Part shown: positions 56,808-64,000 of the stretch, piece after piece
Numbering within the stretch: the first letter of the stretch is position 1
How the letters are laid out: each line of letters opens with the position of its first letter
NCBI GenBank assembly: GCA_948144175.1
Contig: CANXME010002107.1
Span: forward strand, 1,528,501 to 1,592,500
Origin: Closterium sp. NIES-65
Taxonomy: Eukaryota > Streptophyta > Zygnematophyceae > Desmidiales > Closteriaceae
DNA length: 64,000 bases
Direction: 5' to 3'
Program-made: the position numbers and the translations under genes
Notes under the pieces: model-generated
Seen by the model: the letters and a program-made list of their open reading frames with translations, nothing else
What the model was told of the DNA's origin: nothing
Databases searched by the model: none

Positions 56808-57020
56808 TGCTATCAGAGCAGGTCGATCCCCTTGGATCGATCCTGTGGGTAGGCTTACCACCTCCTTGCTTCCGCTGCAACCACTACCACTACTCTCTGA
56901 GCCGCACGCCCCGTGGCGTGCGGCAGTTTTTTCTTCCCGCCGTGCGCCTCGAGGCGCGCGGCGATTTTCTGCCCGCCGTGCGCCCCGAGGCGCGCGGCGG
57001 TTCTCTTCCCGCCGTACTGC
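56808..57020 (+). other. Element G primer site and strong hairpins
   Basis: Primer site TGCTATCAGAGC (one base off). Hairpin TCGATCC-CCTT-GGATCGA at 56823-56840. Then three GC hairpins in a row, the first GCCGCACGCC-CCGT-GGCGTGCGGC, each followed by a T-rich or pyrimidine stretch (about 56901-57015). Confidence 0.7.
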
Positions 57021-58029
57021 CCCGTCACGCCGCGCGCCGCTCCCGGGAGGCGCTGCGACGGGCGACGGGGACCTCCGCGTCGCCCCCCGTCGCCCGTCGT
57101 GGCCTGCGCGCGGCCCGTACAGCCTGCGCGCGGCACGTACGGGCCGCGCCAGACCCGTCCGCGGCCCGTACGGGCCGCGCCACGCCTGCGCGCGGCCCGT
57201 ACGGGCTGCGCCAGGCCCGCGCGCGGCCCGAACAGGCGGCGCCAGGCCCGCGCGCGGCTCAGGCCGCCTGCGCGCGGCTCGGGCGACTGTACCAGGCCCG
57301 TTGTGGGCCCGTTCCTTGCTGCCCCTGCCCTCCCTGCTATCCCCCATGCTTCTACTGGCGCCCCACCCCTCCTACTCCCCATTCTCCTGCATTAGGGTTT
57401 GGGGGTGAGGGGTATGGGGGGGACTTCACTCTGTACCGTTCCCTGCTCCTCCTCCTCCTCCGTCTCCTAGTGCTGCAGCTGCCGCTGAGGGGGGGTGGAC
57501 GTGTTGGAGCCGGTGGAGTGGTACTAAGGGGGGGGTGAAGGGGGAGTGGAGCTAGCGGTGTAGCAGCGGGTGTGTGCCAGGGGGGAGTGGGATAGTTTGG
57601 GGAAGCTGAATGGAGGTTGCCGTCGTGTCGCCAGCAGCACCTGTATTCCGGGGACTTCGTCCGGTAGCCCAGTCGTAGCCAGCTGTGCCAACCGCCCGTG
57701 GGTCCGTTGCTCGTCTGCCGCTACTTTAGCCGCGGGGCCAGTTACTCCAGTATTCCGGAGCGTTGTTCCGGTAGCCGCTGTGCCAGTGTGCCTCCTGTTG
57801 CCCGTGTGTCTGCAGCTTCATCCGTCGCCTCCTATCTCCTCTCCTCTCACTCTTTCTCCTCCTCCTCACTTGCCCGCTGTGACTACCACTAGCTTTGCTC
57901 ATAATTGTTAACTTTAAACTATTGCTTCTTGAACTTGTGCTCAGAATGTGTGGTGACATTGTGATCCACCCTGAGCTTGTACTGCTTTGCTTGCTCTGCT
58001 GATTACACCCCACTTTGGCTATGGGGGTG

Positions 58030-58159
58030 TGTCAGAATGTTATCTTATGCTCTAGCCTGTAGTGGGGTGCTCTATAGCGAGTACAACCCTTCTAGGGTTT
58101 CCTATTTGTATCCCCATTCTTGCTAGTGCAGCCCCTCTTCTCTCTTTTATGATTCCACA
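58030..58159 (+). repeat. Element G 3' LTR
   Basis: 130 bp, followed by the TSD GTGTA. Confidence 0.93.
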
Positions 58160-58164
58160 GTGTA

Positions 58165-60090
58165 CTCAGACATTTGAGACACCTTCTTACTGTTTGAAAC
58201 TCACACAATGTTTTCAAACGCGCATTTTATGTTGGATCCGCACTTATTCAGTTGTTTCACCACAACTTTTTTTTCCACCCGTAGTGTGACGCGCACATCT
58301 ATCGCACCTTACACTGCGAATTGTGGTCACCATGTGTTTTGACGATCGTATGCAGGAACACTGAAATCTATGTTTGTGGAAATGCACCGCGTCGAGGAGC
58401 GGTCTATCAACCACGTTCTAGTGGATGTCGCACCAATGTGATCGAAAGTGGTGCGCTACGCAACAGGACGGTCAATGAACATTATAGAATGGTTATGTAA
58501 GATATTCAGCGAAAATGAATTGTCGTAATTTATGCTTACAACACCTATCCGTAAGGGACGATTAAAAGCAAAATCTCAATACTGCCAAGGAACTGTAGCA
58601 ATTTTACGCGCTTGAAATCAAAGTTGATGGGTAGGATAACGTCACATCTACGTAAAAATTGGTTGTATACATGATACTAAGAAAATGCACGCGAATTTGC
58701 TCTACCCATTCACTTTGCTTTCCCATTTGCAATTCAGCACGACCAATTGCACGTGTAATACAAGCCATTTTTTTCTTATTGCAGCTGTTAATGAATCGGT
58801 TTATCCCGTTGTCATCCGTCTCTTCGTTATTTATTTTTAATTGCTACTAGACCCAATCTGGTGATGCTCAGCCAATCCCTTGAATTTGCCAGTCCCCAAT
58901 TGTAAGATATTTCTCGTGCATTCCAACACGGCCAATGGCCCCTCGTCTACAAGAACATTTTGGCGAAAATGCAAAAAAAAAATACATATACAATTGCACA
59001 AGTGCCCATACATACCAAAAGATGTCATCCCTAAATCTTAAGATATTTAGAGATTGTAACTTTTAGGTTCATTATTGTCCCATTTTTCCCATGGCAAAAT
59101 CTACGAAAATGTCGAAATGTATTTGCTCGTTGCACTTCACCGCCGCCCCTAAAGGTGGCATGCGCCACGCTAATTTTTTGGGATGGTTTTTTTTTTCGAG
59201 TAGGGCGGAAAAGCATGTGCGTTTCACACACTTTGATAAGGCGAATGTTGCGTACGTCTAATGCGCATCAGGTTTAATTGCTGTGATCTGCCATTCATGC
59301 CTTGAAAGATTCGGCCTTGATTTATAGCCCAAATGTCTCACAATTTTACAATGCGCACCGTTCAATTTAGAAAAACGACATGAGGCGGAAAAATATGCCA
59401 TGCTTCTGTCCCCCTAACATCTTATCGGCAATGTCTCGCTCTCCACTTTTCTTGCATGATATGTACACCTAAAACTCGCCAAATTCCCTACCACCAATTT
59501 TATACCATTAGGCAATGATTCATGGTTTACCCGAACTAGTGGGTTGTTATTAAGGCATTCGATTTCAGAGAGGGTACGTGCAACCCAGTATATATGAGCT
59601 TGGAGCTTGGTGCTCAGTATATATTGAGTGGATAGCAATGAAAAAAACGGTCAATGCGCTGTGGTAGCATGAGGTCGTTTTATGGCATCACGGGAGTTAC
59701 GGAACCATTCATGCCCTCAAATTCTGGACTTTCATTGCACAAGCCAAAATCTGGTTAGGAGTGTTTCTCGAAACCAGTTGCAGGACGTGAAATTGGCGAG
59801 CGTTAGGTGTACACCCATAGCTGCCGTCTCTCACTTTCACCACCGCACAATCCGCGGAATTTCTGTTTCCATCACCTCTAGATGAGATGCCTGACTTGTT
59901 TCTGTTCCATGGGGTCCTCGAGATTCTTGCACGGCAACATCGTGCCGACCCTCCACATGATTCAGCGGCGATACTGTATAATACAGAGCATGTACATTAC
60001 AGTTCTCAGCAAGGAAAATCAGCTCTCAGAGCATTCCCAGTTATCAAACTGCACGTCCAGTACTACCCCACTCGCTCCTGATCCTCCAGC
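58165..60090. other. Intergenic stretch, no gene seen
   Basis: AT-rich host DNA with short frames only. Two CAGTATATAT motifs near 59587 and 59617 could be TATA-like but no gene follows them directly. The last 200 bp lie upstream of the SET paralogue. Confidence 0.55.
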
Positions 60091-61187
60091 ATGGGTCTCC
60101 ACCCGCACATGGTCGTGCAAGAGCACGAGCTCTACGGTTTCCAATGCCGCGGGCTGTTTGCGAGCAGATTAATCGCACAAGGCGAGATCGTTTGCGATTG
60201 GGACCTGGAGGAAGAAGAGCGGCGAGTGTACTACCACGCTCATGACTTATTGGCGGTACCCGATAAGGAGAAGCGCGATTTCATGATTCGATATTCGTAC
60301 ATGGTCGAGGACGACGTGTACGACACGACAACCGACCCCGACGAGGACCCGAGCCTCTATTACAACCACTCGTGCGATCCCAACTCGTGGTACATCAACC
60401 CACGTTGCATGGTGGCCCTGCGCGACATTCAACCGGGCGAGCAAGTCACGTACGACTACGCCACCACGGAAACAGAGGGTAGCATGCACGCCGGTTTGCT
60501 CTGCCGCTGCGGCGCCGCGAGCTGCCGCGGCACGCTCAAATTTTCCGAGTGGCGCTCGCGCGACTGGCAGCAGCGAAACGCCGGCCACTGCTCGGCCTAT
60601 ATCGAGCGGAAGATGGCCGAGTCGGGGTAGTACGATCCGCGCGTAATTCCGCGCTACAAGGGCGGCGCGGACGGCTCCAAGGGGCTGTTTGCATTGGCGA
60701 GCATTGGACGCGGGGAACGGGTTCTCGTTTTCGCCGGCAAGGTTGCCGGCGAGGTTGTCGGCGACGAACGCACGCGACAGCTCTCGCTGCAAATAAACGA
60801 ATCTGAGTCGTTAAACGGGCAGAAACCAGATCCGACGCGTGGGCCCGAGACGCCCGAACTCATCAACCACTCGAGCGACCCAAACTGTGGAATGGAAGAA
60901 GACTTGGTGACGGTGGTGGCTTTGCGGGACATCGCGCCAGGCGAAGAGTTGAGCATCGACTACGGTAGCATTACTAACTCAGGCGCCAACCGCACCGTCC
61001 AGTGACAACTTCCGCTGCCAGTGCGGCGCGTCGGCCTGCGAGTGCGGCGCGTCGGCGCGTCGGGCTGCCGCATTCGCAGCGCCAGTGGCGGATGCCTGAG
61101 CTGCAGCAGAGGCTATCGTTCCCGCCGAAGCGGCTGATTGTGAGGGAGTTGGTGGAGCAGGTCACGCGACCCGATGCCATAGACTAA
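60091..61187 (+). pseudogene. Paralogue of the double-SET gene, broken
   Basis: Matches the protein of 30251-31396 along its length. The ATG at 60091 opens 179 residues covering all of SET 1 with N-H-S-C-D-P-N, V-T-Y-D-Y and C-R-C-G-A-A-S-C-R-G, then TAG (60628-60630) replaces the Trp codon of W-Y-D-P, exactly between the modules. SET 2 continues in frame but has N-H-S-S-D-P-N (Cys lost) and a frameshift near 60990, with the post-SET cysteines in another frame; the C-terminal acidic tail is gone. The first frame could still encode a single-SET protein. Intronless, like the intact gene. Confidence 0.85.
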
Positions 61188-61809
61188 GCCCTAATTTCGG
61201 GAGGTGAAAAAGCAGCCTTGCTTAGCTCAAGCATTGTGGGTAGTGTCATAAAGCGGGAAGATGAAGGCGTGGTGTGCAAATCGGTTGGTGGGGATGATTC
61301 GTCGAAGTACAGGGAACGTGACATTGTGTTACTGGTATGCCTCCTGCTAATGATCATATTTTTATGTTTCCAGGTGTTTCCAGTGGTATCTAAAGCGGGA
61401 TACGGGCAGCTCCAGCTGTCAAAACACAAGTATTGGTGTGGTGATTGTTGTAAACACTTATTGAAAGTTCAATGTAAAAAGCAGCTCCAAATTGGGTTAC
61501 TGTATCACTATCTAGTGGTAGCAATGCGGCCAAACGACCAAGCATGGTGAGCTGCATCAGAGACAAGTGAAACAAGGCAGCGACAACAAACAGTGGCTCT
61601 GCCAGCTCGCCGCACAGTGCCCTCTGATGCTCCTCCCCCCCATGCCTGCCAGCTGGCTGGCACAGTCTCCGCGCAAAACAAAGACCACAGGTGGACGGCT
61701 ATCTGCGACCCCCCATGACAGGGTGCGGTGTACTACGAGGAATCCAGGAAGGGATTACCACAAGGAGATCAGGTGTGGAATTAAAAGAGGCCCTGGAGTT
61801 GGATTTCAG
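61188..61809. other. Intergenic stretch, no gene seen
   Basis: Between two convergent genes. Only short frames; no motif I recognise. Confidence 0.5.
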
Positions 61810-61945
61810 AGAAAAGCAGTGGCGGAGGCAGGGCAGGCAGGCCTTTTTAGCCAGTCCACCACCTCTTTCATCACCGCCTTCTTACGTTAGCCTTCCGAGT
61901 CGACTCAAAACGAAGTGACTTTTGAGCCGGCTTAAAAGTCATTTC
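61810..61945 (-). repeat. Copy of the 3' exon end plus palindromes
   Basis: About 61810-61890 repeats the last coding bases of the minus-strand gene (K-K-A-V-x-K-E-V-V-D-x-L region, near 61955-62025). It is followed by a half palindrome (CGAGTCGACTCAAAA, 61896-61910) and a full GACTTTTGAG-CCGG-CTTAAAAGTC palindrome (61917-61940), which abuts the stop codon. Confidence 0.7.
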
Positions 61946-64000
61946 AGAGGAAAGCAGTGGGGGAGGCGGGGCACACCTTTCTTAGCCGGTCCACCACCTC
62001 TTTCAGCACCGCCTTCTTGGCCTTCCGGAATCGCACCGCCACCATCCGCTCATCCGCCTCAGCCCTCAGCTCCTCACACCCACACCGCACCCCCATCACA
62101 GTCATCCTCTTCGCACCCCCGTTACTACCGCCGCCGATGTTCCCATTCTCCGACCCGCTGCCTTCCTCCTCGCTCTCCCCGCTGGCCTGCTCTCTCTCCC
62201 ACGCGTCGCAGTCCATCGCCTCCTCTTCCTCGCTCCTGCTCTTGAAATCAGCATCCGTCCCCTCCTCCTCCTCGTTGTTGTCGCTCTCGCTGTTGTCATC
62301 ATCACTGTAGTCGTCGCTGATCCTCCCCTCGCTAACAGCACGCCGGCGCCGGTGCCGGCTAAGACGCTTCGCAGAAACTTCCTCCTCCACGCTTGTCAAC
62401 TTCTCCTTGTGCTGCTGCTTGCTCTGCGCCACCTTCTTCTTTCCTTCCTTGCCCAATTTCCCACCCTTCACCCCCTCCTTCTCCCTCTCCCCCGCCTTCC
62501 CGCCGCTCTTGCACCGCTCCAGCTCCCTCAGGATCGCTTCGTCCTCTTCTATGCTGGTCGGCATCTGCTGCAGCCGCGCCTGCGCTAGCAGACGAACGGT
62601 GTCGGCCGCTGCTTGCAGGGCGGGCAGCACATTGGAGAAGGGAGAGGCCACGTCCCGACAGCCGCTGTTGCTCACCCCCCAGCCCAGGTACAGCACTGAC
62701 TTGGCCATGTCCGATGGGGGCTCTGGTGGGTGGAAGGGAGAGAACATATAGGAGAAGGAGTGGAAATGTGTCTGGGCTATCTATCAGCATGTCTGCGTTA
62801 ACAGCCACTGTTGCTCACTCCACTGTTGCTCACCCCCCAGCCCAGGTACAGCACTGACTTGGCCATGTCCGATGGGGGCTCTGACGGAGGGAGGGGAGAG
62901 AGCAGAGAAAGAGTGAGGGGTGAATGCATGATTTGGCTATCAACATGTGGGTCCCGACAGCCACTGTTGGACCCTCCCCAGCCCAGATACAGCACTGACT
63001 TGGCCATGTCGGCCGGGGGCTCTGGTGGAGGGAGGGGAGATAATGTGAAGGGGAAGGAGTGGAAACGTGACTTGAGGTAGTACCACGTGCAGCGAACACA
63101 GCCAACACGTTTGCACACTCCCTTCAATGTACTATTAGGAATACAATAATTATAAAAGTAACACCTTAACACCCAATAATCATCGCTCCATGTAGTCCGC
63201 ACAGCAGCGAACACGGCCGACAGGTTCGGCTCGGCTCAGCTCGGCTCGGCTCCACACAGGAATGCCGGAAAGATAGACTCTCAGATTCAAACTCACCGTT
63301 CAAAGCTCACCCGGCAGCTCTCACCTGACTGGTGCATGAGATAGTACCACACAGCAGAAAACACCGCCATCAGGTTCGGCTCCACGATCCCACCTCTCCA
63401 CACAGACACGGCGAAACTCGGGTCCTTGTATTTCCCTGTCAGCACCTCCACTCCGCCATTCACCTCGTCCGCCTCGCTCTCTCCCTCCATACCCCCTGCC
63501 GCTACTCCTAACCACACACACACCCCGTTGCTCGCCTCTCTCATCCCTCGTCCTCCCCCCATCCCCTCCTCCCCTCATTCAACCAACACTCACATGCGAG
63601 TCTCACCGGAATGGTGCTTGAGGTAGTACCACACAGCAGCAAACACCGCCATGAGATTCGGCTCCATCCACGATCCCTCCTCTCCACACGGACACGCCAA
63701 AGCTCGGGTCCTTGTATTTCCCTGCCAGCACCTCCACTCCGCCATCCACCTCACCTGAGTGTAGCAACCCTCACCTGACTGGTGCTTGAGGTAGTACCAC
63801 ACAGCAGCGTACACAGCTAGCAGGTTGGGCTCCACAATCCCTCCTCGCCACACCGACACGCCAAAACTGGGGTCCTTGTATTTCCCTGCCAGCACCTCCA
63901 CTCCGCCATTCACCTCGTCTGCCTCGCTCTCCCTCCTGATCTCCTGCCGAGCCAAGTACTGAGGCATGGCCCCCACGTGCACGAACTGCTTCTCTGCCTC
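61944..64000 (-). CDS. Possible Rubisco-LSMT-like methyltransferase, C-terminal part, 2 exons in window
   Basis: Exons 64000-63775 (open at the window edge) and 62722-61944 (TGA) join in phase (Q-S-E-P-P-S-D-M-A-K). Exon 1 encodes Q-Y-L-A-R-Q-E-I-R-R, a K-Y-K-D-P-S-F segment and V-E-P-N-L-L-A-V-Y-A-A-V-W-Y-Y-L. Exon 2 has an A-A-A-D-T-V-R-L-L helix, then P-T-S-I-E-E-D-E-A-I-L-R-E, a Lys- then Asp/Glu/Ser-rich insertion of about 150 residues, and V-R-F-R-K-A-K-K-A-V-L-K-E-V-V-D. The I-E-E-D-E motif followed by a basic A-x-x-R-x-x-K-x-x-L helix resembles the substrate-binding domain of Rubisco LSMT/SETD-type methyltransferases. The SET domain would be upstream, outside the window, so the call is tentative. 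The acidic insertion is unusual for that family. Confidence 0.5.
62815..63110 (-). repeat. Degenerate copies of the last-exon start
   Basis: Two copies of E-P-P-x-D-M-A-K-S-V-L-Y-L-G-W-G lie near 62819-62887 and 62955-63036, each behind a pyrimidine-rich acceptor-like stretch, upstream of the exon at 62722. A V-W-Y-Y-L-K-like remnant is at 63071-63105. Confidence 0.75.
63325..63486 (-). repeat. Coding-competent copy of exon 1
   Basis: Open frame E-S-E-A-D-E-V-N-G-G-V-E-V-L-T-G to A-V-W-Y-Y-L-M-H-Q-S, about 90% like the true exon, with GTGAG donor (63324-63320) and a possible GGCAG acceptor upstream. Could serve as an alternative exon. Confidence 0.7.
63607..63752 (-). repeat. Frameshifted copy of exon 1
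   Basis: Repeats the same exon with GTGAG donor (63606-63602) but with an indel near 63663-63672 that breaks the frame between the R-G-G-I-V-like and E-P-N-L parts. A fainter copy lies at about 63180-63225. Confidence 0.7.

Larger units (their letters stand above)
56678..58159 (+). mobile_element. Element G: non-autonomous LTR element
   Basis: 130-bp LTRs (56678-56807, 58030-58159) with about four differences, TSD GTGTA (56673-56677, 58160-58164). The 1222-bp interior has no protease, integrase or RT. It keeps the lineage II ends: primer site TGCTATCAGAGC, a hairpin after it, GC-rich hairpin leader, and a tail (GTGATCCACCCTGAGCTTG, CTATGGGGGTG) matching B, D and F. Probably moved in trans by lineage II proteins. 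Confidence 0.92.

Noticed and set aside
56807-57538. 243-codon Arg/Pro-rich frame in element G
   Set aside because: Falls in the GC hairpin leader, with overlapping stop-free frames on both strands and no domain.
16555-60630. A nuclear genetic code with UAG as a sense codon
   Set aside because: The intact SET gene ends in TAG, no TAG occurs in the ABCC exons or in the intact F frame, and CHG deamination explains the bias.

Overview
The window is eukaryotic nuclear DNA, most likely from the green-plant lineage. A streptophyte alga or other early-diverging plant fits best, but the species cannot be fixed from sequence alone. The signs are multi-exon genes with GT-AG (and one GC-AG) introns, an ABCC-type transporter, a possible Rubisco-LSMT-like methyltransferase, and Ty1/copia retrotransposons primed by initiator-Met tRNA (primer sites close to TGGTATCAGAGC). 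About 43 kb of the 64 kb is LTR retrotransposon.

Layout. 233-9985 (+): the C-terminal two thirds of an ABCC/MRP transporter in twelve exons whose splice phases all agree; its introns are full of degenerate tandem copies of the neighbouring exons. 10012-29724: copia element A (minus strand, TSD CAATT), inserted 26 bp after the transporter stop codon. A carries two younger insertions: element B (plus, 13833-21357, TSD CGCCC) and element C (minus, 23031-29115, TSD CTGGT). 30251-31396 (-): an intronless gene for a protein with two SET domains. 33151-33747: a possible mariner-like MITE. 34513-56287: old copia element E (plus, TSD GTTCA), broken by element D inside its 5' LTR (minus, 34642-42169, TSD CGATG), a 377-bp TRIM (44139-44515, TSD CTCTG) and element F (plus, 46234-53706, TSD CTGTC). 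56678-58159: element G, a non-autonomous LTR element (TSD GTGTA). 60091-61187 (+): a broken paralogue of the double-SET gene. 61944-64000 (-): the 3' part of a gene resembling the substrate-binding half of Rubisco-LSMT-like methyltransferases, again with duplicated exon copies in its introns.

Two copia lineages are present. Lineage I (A, C, E) has 404-435 bp LTRs, an AAGGGGAG polypurine tract and a D-S-C-C protease motif. Lineage II (B, D, F, G) has 129-134 bp LTRs, a GC-rich leader of about 1 kb made of short hairpins, a polyglycine tract and pentapeptide repeats. F is the only element with an uninterrupted gag-pol frame (1985 residues from its ATG); its LTRs look identical, so it may still be active.

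Most unusual observations: (1) a TRIM whose LTR/primer-site junction forms a 72-nt tRNA-like unit with A and B boxes at normal tRNA spacing; (2) a 24-bp palindrome (GACTTTTGAG-N6-CTCAAAAGTC) recurring in host genes, close to duplicated exon pieces; (3) pervasive tandem duplication of exon pieces within introns; (4) a hairpin just after the primer site whose stem has changed by compensatory substitutions between element families; (5) a double-SET gene whose paralogue is cut by a stop codon exactly between the two SET modules.
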